Part shown: one piece after another, positions 44,178-56,512 of the stretch
How the letters are laid out: each line of letters begins with the position of its first letter
Position numbering within the stretch: the stretch's first letter is position 1
Source: Peronospora farinosa
Lineage: Eukaryota > Oomycota > Peronosporomycetes > Peronosporales > Peronosporaceae
DNA length: 64,000 bases
Direction: 5' to 3'
Assembly: GCA_947646735.1 (NCBI GenBank)
Contig: CANTFK010000990.1
Span: 248,001-312,000, forward strand
Program-made: the position numbers and the translations under genes
Notes under the pieces: model-generated
Seen by the model: the letters and a program-made list of their open reading frames with translations, nothing else
Database searches by the model: none
Told to the model about the DNA's origin: nothing

Positions 44178-45956
44178 GCAACTCACGAGCTTAATCGAGA
44201 CAACTAACGTTATATAGCGACGCAACTTGAGTGAGCTACACTATGGTAAAGTTTTCTCATTTTGAACGTGTGTGTCTTGGTAGCATTTGCGGGGATTGAA
44301 TATGCTTCTACAGCAGGTTAGAACTAGCCAGCACACTCGTATGTGCAATAAACTGTGGTGTATTACTTTTTTTGACGAAGAATATGCTTCTTTCTATGCG
44401 ATTGACACTACGTAGTGAATGAGACATTAAGCTCTTGATGCGTGGATACAACGACTACGAAATCATAGTGACAACAATCGACGATACGGTCGTAGTACTT
44501 GACATGTACATTTATCTTATTCCAAGAAGCAACAAATATTATAATCTAGATGAGGAAGGAATATGACAGCAATAATCATCTACGTAGCTGAATAGCGATG
44601 CATGTGCCATGATCATAGTAAAATGCATTCTAGATTTAAAAAAATCAGCTTTGCTATTACATTAGACAATAGACTCTACTATCCAATGTCATAGTAAAGC
44701 TAGTAATCTACTACTCTACTGATTACAGTAGTAGACAAGAAACGTCTGCTATGTCAAGACTTTTCTGGTTGATGATCAGACTGTCTACTTAGATTCCTTA
44801 CGATTGTTAACAAACATGTCTGTATGAAAATCTCCTGATCTTCTGCAATAACTTAGTCGTTCTCCTATGAACTAGCTTATAATGCTGGCTCAATGACGAC
44901 GACTTCCATCCAAAAAACACGTAAGACAATTTGACCAAACCTAAGCACATGCAGGGGGCAGGTGGCGAGACGGTTTGACCAAACCGGCTTTCCCAGCCTG
45001 ACCAGCCTGACTTATTCCTAACATGCAGCTCCGGTTCTGAGTCGGGACAGACAGGTGTTCAACGCTTTGTCGACATGCCCCACATTTCATGACTTCGTGC
45101 CTGTTGCTCTCTGCCAGATTCGCACGCTGCGCAGCCTCTCGTAGCGCACGCAGCGCAGAGAAAGCGTACCCTCATCAACCTTGGCTCCTTGCTTGACCGT
45201 TGTTGCTCGTAGGCCCAAATTGCAAGTCGGACTCTTCAAGTTCCAGTTCCGTCGTCTTTTAATTTTAACTTCTGATCGTCCTCTTAGCTGCTTCAGTGCC
45301 ATTTCGTTTGGCAAATTTTATATTCAAAGAAGCTAATATAAAAATAGCAAAAAGTAATATTTCTTTTGAATATTTTTTTAAAACAGCATTGAATAAATTT
45401 ATTAATCCACACTATAATACAATTATGATTTGATTCATATTTGTACCGCTGATAATTTTTTATACGGTATTACTAATTCCAGCAACATTTTTGCTATTTC
45501 CACCACACCATAAGACAAAATCTGGTAACGCTCTCCCGGAAGGCTTATGCTAGCATGATGCTAGCATCAGGCCTTTAACGGATGCTTCGGCGGCATCCGT
45601 CAGTTTTGGACGGTCCTCTCCCTCTACACACCTCTCTCTTGCCACTCTTGCCAACCGGCATCTCCGCTTAGGTACGCTCGCTTAATCCTTTGTTCCCGGT
45701 GCAAGCAACAAGAGACCCTCCCTACGTGGGACCTTTTGACAAGATAGACATTCAAGGGATCCAAGCAAGATACCTGCGGCTGAACACCGCCGTCGACTGG
45801 CCCCATACCTGTACTTCCTTCGCCTATGTGCACAAGATCGTACAGCCTAAAATGCTTTTAGCGCGGCGCTTATAGCGCGCGCCGCTTAATGGAACCAGGC
45901 GAGAGTAGAGAATGTAAGATAATCCAACGCATGCGGTAAGTGAGCCACTTCGATGG
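44178..45956. other. Non-coding interval with hairpins
   Basis: No gene is supported. A perfect 14-base palindrome (45556-45569, TGATGCTAGCATCA) and a perfect 8-base-pair hairpin (ACGGATGC / GCATCCGT, 45578-45600) lie side by side. A 12-base inverted repeat (AAATAGCAAAAA near 45343, its complement near 45488) brackets AT-rich sequence and may be a small decayed element. 45952-45956 (GATGG) is the left target duplication of element 2. Confidence 0.5.
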
Positions 45957-46535
45957 TGTAGACGGGCACTTCTACGAAGTTGCCTCGTGATTTTTAGCAC
46001 ACACCTTCAACACAAGCGAGGAAGCGATTTGACCGTCTTACCTTCGCGTGCGAGGGTGGATATGCGGTTGGTCAACTGATTAAGCAGTCGTACCACCAGT
46101 TGCCTCTCTATTAAGCGAGAGCGCAACGAACAATTATCAAGTGTCCTACTTACGTCACGCAGAAGCTTACTTGTGCTTAGTAGACAGTGTGTAGTAAATT
46201 CAAGACTGAGTTATATTTAATGAATTATAATTAAATCTAAGCTTAACTACTGATTGGCTGATTATGTAAAAATCGGATACGCGACTCTTTACAAGCGTAT
46301 CCTGACGCATGAGCTTAAATCTAGATTTAAGCTTCCTTCTGAGACGTCGCGATGCCTAGCTTCAACTAGCGTCATCCCTTTCCATGTGAATCCATCAATG
46401 GATATCACATTCACGAGGGTGGATCACATTTGTGTTTAGCACCCAAGTGACAGGTCAAAAATAATCATGGATACTCTTAGACCAAACATTAAGTATATTA
46501 CTTAATGTTTAGGTGTAACCAGATGCCCTGTTACA
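45957..46535 (-). repeat. Element 2 3' LTR
   Basis: 579 bases, TGTAGACGGG to CCTGTTACA. It is followed at 46536-46549 by the polypurine-tract complement (CCATCCCCTGATTT) and a degenerate hairpin (TTTTAC / GTAAAA, 46557-46573). Confidence 0.92.
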
Positions 46536-46642
46536 CCATCCCCTGATTTAGAACGATTTTACATTTTGTAAAACATCGCCTAGGAGACAGAGAGACTGCG
46601 AGCCGTTGTAAAACGTGCTGCTGGGGAGTCTACTAGATTCTC

Positions 46643-48049
46643 ATGTCACCGAAACGCGGTAAGGCTGATGGATCGCTTTGCAGGCGCCCATGCAGTCCAA
46701 CAGTAAGCGCACGGGCAGCGATTATTGCAGCCGTCGCAAGTGCTTCAGACACTGAGACGAATCTTCCGTCTCTCATTGTAGACTACAATGAGAGCACACC
46801 AATGCCATTACCCCAAAGTGGAGATGAGTAAAGCGCGTTGATGGGACATATGTTCCCATCACTTGAGGCACCCGTTCTTGAGGAAGCTTCTATGCTTTCT
46901 GCAAGTGAAGGTAAGGCCTCGTCGCCTGCGTCTACGAGCGCAGCGACTAATACTGAGTGAGCTACTTTAAAAAAAGCAGTCGCAACTCATTCAGCTGTGA
47001 CTTCTCATACTGATGTCTTGACAATTCATAACGGAGAGTCAGACTTAGGTGAGTGTGAGCTGAAAGCTCCACCGAGTACACCTTCTGCCTTACTAGCCCG
47101 TCATCGCGAGGGCGGCTACGTGAGTAGTGGCTTGCCACCAATGCTACCTCGATCCGAGTGGATAAACTTGAAGGGGTCTAGTGCAGCGCTTTTGCAGCGT
47201 GCCACTATTGACGCTCATAAATTTTATAGCGTCTTTCCTTTGTGGAAAAAGCTGGGCAAAGCACTTGGTCGTGCTTTCCCAATTTCATTCGTGCTGCGTT
47301 CTAACGAAACAGCTGACATATACGAAGCAGAGTTCCTGCGCCGTTTCAAACAGCATGCAGATGAAGTGAAACAGCGGTCGCAGCGAATCAGCTTCGCCAT
47401 GAAGGATGCGAATAATATCTTGGGTGGTAAGCGACCCCCAATTAATTCTCGCTACGCTTCTTCTGCTAGTCCATCCGGACCTAGCAGAAAGACGCTAGCT
47501 GTTGCTGCTTCTCATAAGCAGCCACCAGTCCAGGCACGTCGACGCGCAAGGCGTCAACAGGATTCCATAAGTCAAAGCTCGTTAGGTAACCCTTCCACTG
47601 GACAAGGATTTGGAGCTTTTGCTTCACAAACCGGTGGGCCAACAGCCTTTCAACAAGGAAGCGCGTATTCTCTTCCGTGTCCACCAACACAGGTGGAGCC
47701 CGATAGGAGTGGAGATTACGCCCACCTACTCGCGGCTGCCTACCCTGCTGCTGTACAGTCGCAGGCTGAGTCTGCTGCGCTGAAGAGGCAGGTTACAGAT
47801 CTCGAGGGTCAAATCTCGCGACTGAACTCGGATCTGCGCGATGTGAGGACGAGGGATTATGACCGCCTAAAGACCCGTTTGAACATACATGAGCGACTGA
47901 TGATGAGAGACCCGCGTCAAGCGCGGAGTCCTCCTCGATCGCCGAGTTCTCTGTCATCTGTCTCGTATACGGGAAGTCGTTCTCCTTCCCCGTCGCCTGA
48001 TCGGCAACTACGCTCGACTCACAGTCGACGTCACCATCGTTCTCGTTAG
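46643..48049 (+). pseudogene. Antisense ORF of element 2, with nonsense mutations near the start
   Basis: The ATG at 46643 lies 108 bases inside the LTR (MSPKRGKADG). A locally shifted segment (about 46680-46740), a TAA near 46829 and a TGA near 46956 interrupt the first third. From 46997 the same frame is open for 350 codons to 48049 and closely follows the element 1 protein: KFYSVFPLWKKLGKALGRAF, RISFAMK, NPSTGQGFGAF, the coiled coil, and the Arg/Ser/Pro tail ending HHRSR. The last 569 bases overlap the 3' end of pol on the other strand. Confidence 0.8.
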
Positions 48050-51000
48050 ACCGATGTGGATATGTGATCTCTTGTGGATCCACATACTGTTTCAGACGAC
48101 CCACATATAATACGGGGTGCGTCTTCATATACAGTGGGAGAGTGAGACTATAATTTAGGTCTCCAACTTCTTCAACCACTGTAAAGGGCCCAATAAATCG
48201 GGGCAATAGCTTAGTAGTACCACTAGTCCGTACAGAAATTGCATGTTTAGGTAGGGTACCAGTACTTAATAGCACTTTGTCCCCAACACTAAAGTGTTTA
48301 TTGCTTTTTCGACCATGCTGGTCTGCATATTATTTTTGCTTGTCCTGTGCGCTTGCCATCGCGTCACAGACTTTACGTGTGATGGCTAATCGCTCATCCA
48401 CAAAGCACTGAGCTTCGCTCACGCGTTTAGCATCCAGCTCGCCTATGACGCCTCCAAGAGGTCGTTCATGGGTCGACGCTGGTGATAACACTATAGTGTC
48501 ATCATCAAGGATCACAGGCATTTCTTGCCATGCATCCTCTGTGACACCTATAGGTGACGTGAACACTGCTAAATTAGCAGTGTCACTAGGGCAACCTTGG
48601 CCCTCTTTGGCATTTGCACCGAGCGAAGTGAGGGGCCCTCCCCCACTAAGACTCGGGCTGCGTACAAACGAGACTGGCGTTCGAGGATGACGCAGTCGGT
48701 TAGCGTAAAACGGTGTTTCACCTGTACTGGCGTGAACACTGTTATGAATAGAAAACTACACGAATGGCAATTGCTTTCTCCATTCTTTGGGAGTCGCTAT
48801 TGTACGCAACACATCCGCCACGACTCGATTGGCCCGTTCTGTTTGGCCATCGGTCTGAAGATAATCAGCGGTTAACATGTGGAGCTTGCTTCCCAGCAGA
48901 TCAAACACATGTCGCCAAAAACCCGACGTAAACCGGATCCCGATTCGATACTATGGATTCGGGCATCCCGTGTAGTCGGTACGCGTGATCCAGAAACAAG
49001 AGGACAGCCTCTTTCCTGAGACGTTGGTGCTACATGGTGCTAAAAATGCATTATCTTGCTTAGTCTGTCTACAAAGACGACGAGCCCCGTCCTGCCTTTA
49101 TGGTCAGTCAGTAAGCCAAACATGAAGTCCAAATTGACCGACTTCCAACAATCCGTTGGAATCGACAGTGGCTTCAGTGGCGCACTGCTAGAAGGTTCAG
49201 GCTTATGCGCTGACACTCTTCGCAAGAGCGAATATAGTTGGTCTCCCACCGATATAGATGGGGCCACCAAAATTCCTCTGACACTCGTAAGAATGTCTTT
49301 TCACGGCCCAGATGCCCATTAGATGGCGCATCATGGCACTCGTGAAGTATCATCAGCTTGAGATCTGTGTCATAGATTCTCAAGGGATCACAAGGTGACA
49401 GTTGATGCCATAACAGGCCATCACTGTAACTAAAGCGATGTAATTTCGCTTTGAGGTGCGATGGAAGGGTAACCTTTCGTCCACCAAAATGATCCAACAG
49501 CAGGCGACAATGTTCGTCCTGACTGTAGCACTCCTTTATATCGGAGGCCATTAAGCTCGTCACATGGTAGGCCTTCATGGCTGCCAATGTTGACGACTCA
49601 ACATGTGCTTTCGCACGAGACACACTTTCCTGGTATCTTGCCTCGAAGTCTGGTCTACGCGATAACGCTTCAGCCAAGACATTCGACTTACCTAGCTTAT
49701 ATTCAACTTTGAAATTAAATTCAGATAAGAATGTTAGCCATCTCGCCATTCTCGGCAAGACGTGGGGTGAATTCATAGCGATCCGCAGTGATGCGTGATC
49801 CGTATAACCACAAAAGGTTCGGTGCCCAAGAGGTGCACTCGAAACTTCACAAGGACATACTTAATTGAAAGTAGCTTCTTGTCATGCACAGGGTAATTCA
49901 GCTCGGCAGCTTTTAAAAGCCGAGACTGATACGAAATGACACGGTCAACGCCGTTGCCATCCTTCTGCATGAGCGCGCTGTCGATTGCAAAATTGCTTGC
50001 ATCGCAGACGACGCTAAAGGGCTTATCCGCGTCTAGCAATGCCAAGACCGGCGGTGCCTTTACAAGAGATTGCGTCACTGAATCGAACGCATCTTCTTGT
50101 TCCTTTGACCAAGTCCATTCTGAATCCTTTTTTAAAAGGTCAGACACTGGCTTAGTCTGCTCCGCATAATTCTTGCTGTACTTATGCAAGTAACTAGCGA
50201 GCCCAAGGAATTGGCGCAGATCCTTCACGTGTCGTGGGACTGGCCATTCCTTTACAGCCTTTACCTTTTCTGGGTCTGCTCGTACACCGTGTGCACCAAC
50301 AATGCAGCCCAGTCCAGGTATCTCGAGGACCCCTATTACGCCCTTTTGCAAGCTTACGTATAATTGGGCATCGCCCAGAGTCTGCAACACAGCGTCTAAA
50401 TGACGCTTGTGCGACTTTATTGCGTTCAGACCGTCCTCCGCCCTACTATGCACGAATACATCGTCAAAGTAATGGGGCGCGTAGGCACGGTGCTGACGCA
50501 TCACGTGAGCCACTACTCGGTTGAATGTTGCCGGAGCATTTTTCAACCCTTGTGGCATCACAAGCCACTCCCACAGCATACCGCTTGGGGTGCTTACTGC
50601 CGTTTTGGCTACATCGGTATCTCTCATGAGAACCTGATAGTATCCATCCTTCAGATCCAACGCGTAAAAGATAGTTGACGTTCCCATGGAATTCAACAAT
50701 ACATCTTTCCGCGGGATCGGCGTTTGATCCGGAATGGTGGCCGTGTTCAGCTTATTATAAGCATGAACCACGCGCCATCCACCCGTGGCTTTACGCACAC
50801 AGAAGTTCGGTCTGCAGTGAGGCGACTTGCTCTCATGTACATGTCCCGCCTTGGCTCGCTTGTCGAAGAATTCATCGATGTAATCGACTTGTTCCTTCGG
50901 CAACGGCCATTGCCTGGTCACACAATACTTGGTGCCAGGCTCCAGGTCAATTTCGTGCCTGATGCCCCTATCGGCCGGTAGGCGGCTCGGCACTTCTGCT

Positions 51001-52283
51001 GGAAACACATCACGGTCTTTCCACAGAACATCATAGAACGGGCTGTCCTTCAAGGCATCCCAGCCTTGAGCAGCAAACCGTTTCTTTTTGTCGGTCTCCA
51101 AGACGCTCTCATCCATTGTGGATGAAGAGCAACAGTCCACCACGTTCTCTTCTGGAACTGGTGCGACTATCTCGTGGATCTTTCCTTCCTTTAGTTCGGA
51201 CAGGAACAGATCCCACGTCATCTCCGAGAGATTTACTATCTCCTCGGCAGATGCCAAGACAAGTTGGAGCACCTCAACTGAGGATGTCTCCGGCATTTTG
51301 TCTTCGACGGCCTCGAACAACTCGTTCGTAAGTCCGTCCTCTTGGACCGAGACTGATCCAAGGGTCACTCGTTTCGACGTGCCCTTGATCGTCTTAATAC
51401 GTCTGGTGCTCGTTCTTCGAGTCACCACGACCTTTGACCTGGAAGAAAGTGTCGTTGCTTCGTCAGCTAACGCACTCCTTCCAACCGCACCAGGCTCTTG
51501 GTTCTGTGCCGGTTCTTGTGGCGCTTGACTTCCTGTCAGCCCACCATCAACTGCCACAGGCCCTCGGCTCTGTGCAGGACCATTGGACGCTTGACTACTT
51601 GTCACATCGCCCCATTCACTACACCAGTCTTTTCGACCTGGGTAGGAATATGTGTCACCTGGCTTTCCGCCAGTGCACTCACAACTACACCACTCTTTTC
51701 AAGCTGGGTAGTTCCTGGTGCCGATTGACATACCGTCATCGCACCCTCGACTGTGTTGGACACAGCATCAGCCACATAAGCCTCTCGCAGGAGCACATCC
51801 TTTCCGGTGTCCTGCGTAGAGTTAGCGACTGTTCGTGTACGCCAGTCTATCCATGGTTGGTGTTGAGCCAACCAAGGCATGCCTAGGATAGGGTCATACG
51901 GACTCTCCATACCTTGCACTGTGAAATTCTCTTTACAAGAGAATTCAGTGAAACTGAAGGCGAGTTCAACTTAAACTCCCTCAGATTTTACTAGCGGTCG
52001 CCTCTTCTCGGTTGCCATCCTGGCAAAGCGACTCATAACTCGCCGGTCTCTTTTTCAGAGCCGCGAGTTTCACAACGTTTTGTGATGCACCTAAATCCAC
52101 GAGAAGGGTCATCACTTGGTCATAGCCTCGTACTCGAGCGCTATAGATCAACAGAGTTGAGGTCCGACCTTTCGGAACCTCAGGGACTATGCTACCCATT
52201 TGTTCGATCACTCTGAAGTTAGGGGTAGCTTCAGAGTCCGCGACAGTAGGGCATCCCGCCCCTACTGCGCTCCCACATTTCCC
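47481..52283 (-). pseudogene. Element 2 pol, broken, with a 610-codon RT/RNase H frame intact
   Basis: The open frame 51605-49773 holds a complete reverse transcriptase (PADRGIRHEIDL, YFDDVFVHSR, VRADPEKVKAV) and most of RNase H. A 1-base deletion near 49805 shifts into the next frame (49776-49174), which holds the tether (VLAEALSRRPDF) and the integrase zinc region. The core reads LDFMFGL and FVDRLSKI. Further breaks separate the integrase tail and the chromodomain (VQWKGYLTSFDLWNPVDAL, to 47481). In the protease the active site reads LVDLGAS instead of LVDSGAS, so it should be inactive. Confidence 0.9.
52244..52283 (-). promoter_or_regulatory. -1 ribosomal frameshift signal, element 2 gag-pol
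   Basis: Slippery heptamer GGGAAAT at 52283-52277, 9-base spacer, then the CAGTAGGG / CCCTACTG hairpin (52267-52244) with 8-base loop and the gag amber codon in the stem. It is identical in layout to element 1, although flanking codons differ (AAG for GGG before the heptamer, GTG for GCG after it). Confidence 0.8.
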
Positions 52284-53333
52284 GACTTATCGGGAGTCAA
52301 ATCTGAACCCGTACGACGTGCACGGTTCTTCGAACCACCCTTCGGGGTTGGGAGATCTTTGGTGGGCGCCTTGTCCCCAGCAGCAAGTCTGGCATAGCGG
52401 TGAGCCATCATATGGCCTCGCTTGCCGCACTTGTAGCAGACAACATCTGCATTGACTAACTCCATAAAAGTGGCATCCGACTTCTCGGTCCGGCTTAAAA
52501 TAAGCTGTCGCCGAGGCGCTCTTGTAGGATTGCTCCTCAACTAAGGCAATGTCAATTGCTCTTCCATCGTCGCTGGCATCTTTCTGAAAAGGGCCTGACG
52601 CGATGGGCCATGCCTAAGTCCATTCATGAACGTGGCTACCTTGATACGCTCTGGTATCGGTTCCCCATTGATGGACGCCGACAGCGAACGCATCTCCTGC
52701 ACAAACTCTTGCAGAGAGCGTTTCGCCTGTCGTGCTCCAAAGAAGCGCGCCATAAGCAACACTTCGTTGTTAGGCGGCTGGTACATGGCGCGAATCTTTG
52801 CCTTAAAGATCGCCCATGATGGAAATGCATCAGCATTTGCCATCAGCGCAGAGTATGCCCACTCTGACGCTTTTCCACGTAAGTTGGACATGGCATACGA
52901 CACCATTCTGGTGTCGTCTTCGATGAGCTGTGCCACTCCACATTGCTCAACTGCTAATAGCCAGTGAACAATCGTGTGAGGGCCAGTTCCATCGAACTTC
53001 GAAGGGTCCATCCGAATGGGCCTCGGTTGAGTAGGCCGGGCAGAGAGCGTCTCAACAATTCTGTTGAGCGCCTCATTACGTGCCTGCTCAAGCCTAAGCT
53101 CATCCTGAGTCTTATTGATGGACTCAGCGATGGCTTGGCTGTTTACCTCGGACGCGTTTCTACGCTGTCCGAGCACAAACGCCTCAAATTGCTCCAACTG
53201 AGCAACATTTTTCTCAGGAGGATTATGCAAGAGGGCTTATTCACCAAGTCCCTGCGCCATATGCTCTGCCAACTCCTTATGGTGTTGGGGGAGGTGAGGT
53301 AAGTCAATACAGTCCATATTAAGGACCATCTTA
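52262..53333 (-). pseudogene. Element 2 gag, frameshifted
   Basis: The same gag as element 1 (LEQFEAFVLGQRRNASEV, CYKCGKRGHMMAHRYA). An 8-base deletion near 53237 and a 1-base deletion near 52557 break the frame. The last Cys of the zinc knuckle has become Arg (HR for RC). The ATG equivalent to the element 1 start is still present near 53333. Confidence 0.88.
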
Positions 53334-53388
53334 ACCACACACACGCTCCGAGAGACGGGTAGTGGGAAGGACTACTAGTGCTACCAAG

Positions 53389-53967
53389 TGTAGACGGGCA
53401 CTTCTACGAATTTTCCTCGTGATTTTTAGCACACACCTTCAACACAAGCGAGGAAGCGATTTGACCGTCTTACCTTCGCGTGCGAGGGTGGATATGCGGT
53501 TGGTCAACTGATTAAGCAGTCGTACCACCAGTTGCCTCTCTATTAAGCGAGAGCGCAACGAACAATTATCAAGTGTCCTACTTACGTCACGCAGAAGCTT
53601 ACTTGTGCTTAGTAGACAGTGTGTAGTAAATTCAAGACTGAGTTATATTTAATGAATTATAATTAAATCTAAGCTTAACTACTGATTGGCTGATTATGTA
53701 AAAATCGGATACGCGACTCTTTACAAGCGTATCCTGACGCATGAGCTTAAATCTAGATTTAAGCTTCCTTCTGAGACGTCGCGATGCCTAGCTTCAACTA
53801 GCGTCATCCCTTTCCATGTGAATCCATCAATGGATATCACATTCACGAGGGTGGATCACATTTGTGTTTAGCACCCAAGTGACAGGTCAAAAATAATCAT
53901 GGATACTCTTAGACCAAACATTAAGTATATTACTTAATGTTTACGTATAACTAGATGTCTTGTTACA
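53389..53967 (-). repeat. Element 2 5' LTR
   Basis: 579 bases. It is identical to the 3' LTR over more than 500 central bases. It differs at 2 positions near 53411-53414 and at 5 positions in the last 32 bases. Bordered on the right by GATGG (53968-53972). 53973-54628 holds AT-rich sequence with short GTAAAAAGTAAT repeats and no gene. Confidence 0.92.
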
Positions 53968-54628
53968 GATGGCAAGACGGCTCGCGTAACGCGGTTGCAT
54001 ACATACATATGGTGTGATAAAAATAGTAAAAAGTAATAGTGTGGTGTGGTGAAAAATAGTAAAAAGTAATGGTATGGTGAAAATAGTAACTCTTCTTTAT
54101 ATTGACAAGCATCACGTTTAACTGCTGCTACACCTTAATTACTGAAATGCACGTCTATGTGATCACATACATGTCAGTTAGTAGTGCGTATCTACCCGTT
54201 CTGGATTACCTATCTCATTGATACAAATGTTTTAGTCTCAGTTCATGCATTGCTATGGATGATACTATTTAGTTTGTGTCCAAATTGCACATGAATACTT
54301 TATATCTCAAAACATTTTCGACCCGTCGAATAGCACGTCGCCCACCGTGTCGTGAACAAAAAGGCGCATTGCTCAAGGGAGAGGGTTTGACATGCTGGCC
54401 TTAAAATAGGCAGAAAGCACTGGCTGTACAAAACGGTACAGCAAGATTTAAAATGGCTTGAAAGGCCTCTTTTGCTTCCTCGACCTTTTGGCTAATATTG
54501 TTTAATTTATAAACGGTTATATTTGAATCCGTCCATTATTTACACATAGAAAGTGGGGTAACTTAGAATGACTCGCGTTTAGACACTAGCGTTAGGTAAT
54601 TAATAATTGGAGACTTCTTGGCTGCTTA

Positions 54629-55678
54629 TTACAGTGAAAACAAACGTTCATCTAATTTCCTAGTGCCTCCTGGTGTACGTTCAGCTTCCTTGATGGGAGT
54701 CATCATTGTCGAACCATCGTGGTATCCGCTCTCTGGTGTGTAATCAAGCGGTCCAAGGTCGCTCTTGGTACCCATCGGAGCCAAGTTTTCTCGGTACCCC
54801 TCATCCTCGTGCTTCTTCGGGGCCAAGTTCATGTGATAATTTTCCTCCTCCTCCTTCTTCTTTTTGCGTTTTTGCACAAATGCCCGCACAGAGAACAGAA
54901 TAGATATAACAATAACAAGTGCGGCAACAGCACCACCAATTGTCAAGAGCCACTTCCAAAAAGGCCAGTGATCGCACTCCGGCGGGTTCGTCCAGCCCGA
55001 GGCGCATACGCAAGTCTCGATTCCATTAACACTTACTAGAGCAGCTCGTTCCTGATTACATCCCTCCACGGTCTCACCAGCGGTCACCGAGTTGCCGCCG
55101 GAACTTGAAAGCGTAGACACGTTATACGCGTCACATGTGGTTTTCGAGCCGCCCGCTTCGATCGTGATTGAGTGTTTAGATGACGCCTCTTTACAAGTAG
55201 AACTGCCCCAGCCTCGGAAGTAAATGATACCAGCAGACTTGGCACAAATCATGAACGTATTCGACTCCTTAGTCGCCACAGAGTTGAACACTGTTGGGGA
55301 TAAAGTCTTCGTCTGACCGGTTTCGACCGACACGTACGTCACGCTTTCGACACCGCTCCATGTGAATGAGATATAGGTGCCTGTCTTGGCTACTGCCGTC
55401 ACGCCGTCCTCTCCATACGACACTGTGTTTCCATAAGTCAGCTCACCCAAATTACCACAATCGAAGCAGCAGTTGCCTCCCGTCACGTTCGTGCACTGCG
55501 AAACGATGAGTGGGTCGCCGCTAGTGGCGACGTCTGACGTCTTGCCGGTGCACGTGCTGCAACATTTGGAAGAGGAACTGGCGGCAAACGCTTCCGTTTT
55601 GGCAAGAGTTCCATGAAGGTCGAAGGTCACATTTATTAGGTAAAACGTCAGTATCTGTACTACGGACTGCTGATGCAT
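54629..55678 (-). CDS. Cysteine-rich single-pass membrane protein, paralogue 2
   Basis: 349 residues from an ATG at 55678. It has the same architecture as paralogues 1 and 3: paired cysteines (KCCSTCTGK, NCCFDCGNLGE), FTWSGVESVTYVSVETGQTK, IYFRGWGSSTC, half EGF-like CVCASGWTNPPECD, WPFWKWL then a membrane span at about 240-265, a Lys-rich stop-transfer and a longer cytosolic tail ending RLFSL. The N-terminus (VVQILTFYLINVTF) is less regular than the paralogues' signal peptides, and no initiator motif is seen upstream, so the first exon or start may have been altered. Confidence 0.78.
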   Translation of the reverse strand: MHQQSVVQILTFYLINVTFDLHGTLAKTEAFAASSSSKCCSTCTGKTSDVATSGDPLIVSQCTNVTGGNCCFDCGNLGELTYGNTVSYGEDGVTAVAKTGTYISFTWSGVESVTYVSVETGQTKTLSPTVFNSVATKESNTFMICAKSAGIIYFRGWGSSTCKEASSKHSITIEAGGSKTTCDAYNVSTLSSSGGNSVTAGETVEGCNQERAALVSVNGIETCVCASGWTNPPECDHWPFWKWLLTIGGAVAALVIVISILFSVRAFVQKRKKKKEEEENYHMNLAPKKHEDEGYRENLAPMGTKSDLGPLDYTPESGYHDGSTMMTPIKEAERTPGGTRKLDERLFSL

Positions 55679-56512
55679 ACTCTCTTCCTAATGCAGTGCC
55701 TGCAGTAGATCTAGTAGAATAATGTCGAGCGGCCACCATTACAAGCTAAAGTGCACGAATCCACGAATAAGGAACCGCAACCACCGGAATAAAGAGAGGC
55801 GACGTACCTGTCGTAATGTCGATGGGTACCGTGATTCTAGATTTTGTGAGTCATTCAACTACCTCTATGAAAAGGGATACATTTCTCTGCTTGTGAATTT
55901 GAATTAGCAGTCTCAGAAAATTCGTGTTCCCGATTGCTCCAACCGAAACATCTTTCCATGTTGCTTCAACCTAGTTTCAAATTTCGACAAGATACTGTAG
56001 CTTTCGAGCACAATCATAAGATAAGTTTTCATCTGTCTGGGTTTATAACAAATTGCGACTAGTCGATTGCGTGTCTGTGTAGCTAGAAGTACCACATTCT
56101 CATTACAACGTGATTAGAAACTTGTTCTAACATGTAAGGGAAGTGTCTATTGTGAGCAGAGAGGCTGGCTCATGAATTTGGCCAAGTAGACGCCCAAACA
56201 TTATAGATCCATTGTTACCAGTCGTATAAATTTCAATGTGAAATCTGCGCGCGTGGGCGTCAGTCTCATGTATGATGTATAATACCAGTAACATGCGGCA
56301 TTAGAGAGCACAAAATGGGTACTGTACTACTGTACCGTAAGTTGTTGTGGTGTTCTACTATTGTCACAGCTTCTGTGTATTTCAAAAAAGCAACACCACG
56401 AACATGGCAGGAGACATATCGTATAAAGGTTCGCTCGAGTTGCGCAGGGTCTCGTATAACCAGTAATTGTACCATAACGTCCTTTAATTGTTCAAAGCGC
56501 TTGGACAGCACT
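55679..56512. other. Interval between membrane-protein paralogues
   Basis: No gene is supported; only short frames without recognisable content. Confidence 0.4.

Larger units (their letters stand above)
45957..53967 (-). mobile_element. Family A Ty3/gypsy chromovirus, element 2, with GATGG target duplication
   Basis: This is a clean insertion: LTRs at 45957-46535 and 53389-53967, both exactly 579 bases, with GATGG on each side (45952-45956 and 53968-53972). Order on the minus strand: 5' LTR, primer binding site (53378-53386), gag, frameshift signal, protease, reverse transcriptase, RNase H, integrase, chromodomain, polypurine tract and 3' LTR. An antisense ORF lies at the 3' end. The LTRs differ at about 7 positions, all near their ends. 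The interior carries many lesions in gag, pol and the antisense ORF. Confidence 0.95.

Noticed and set aside
46254..46439. 61-codon ORF, identical at 53686-53871
   Set aside because: Both lie inside the two LTRs of element 2, so identity reflects the LTR duplication and not a gene.
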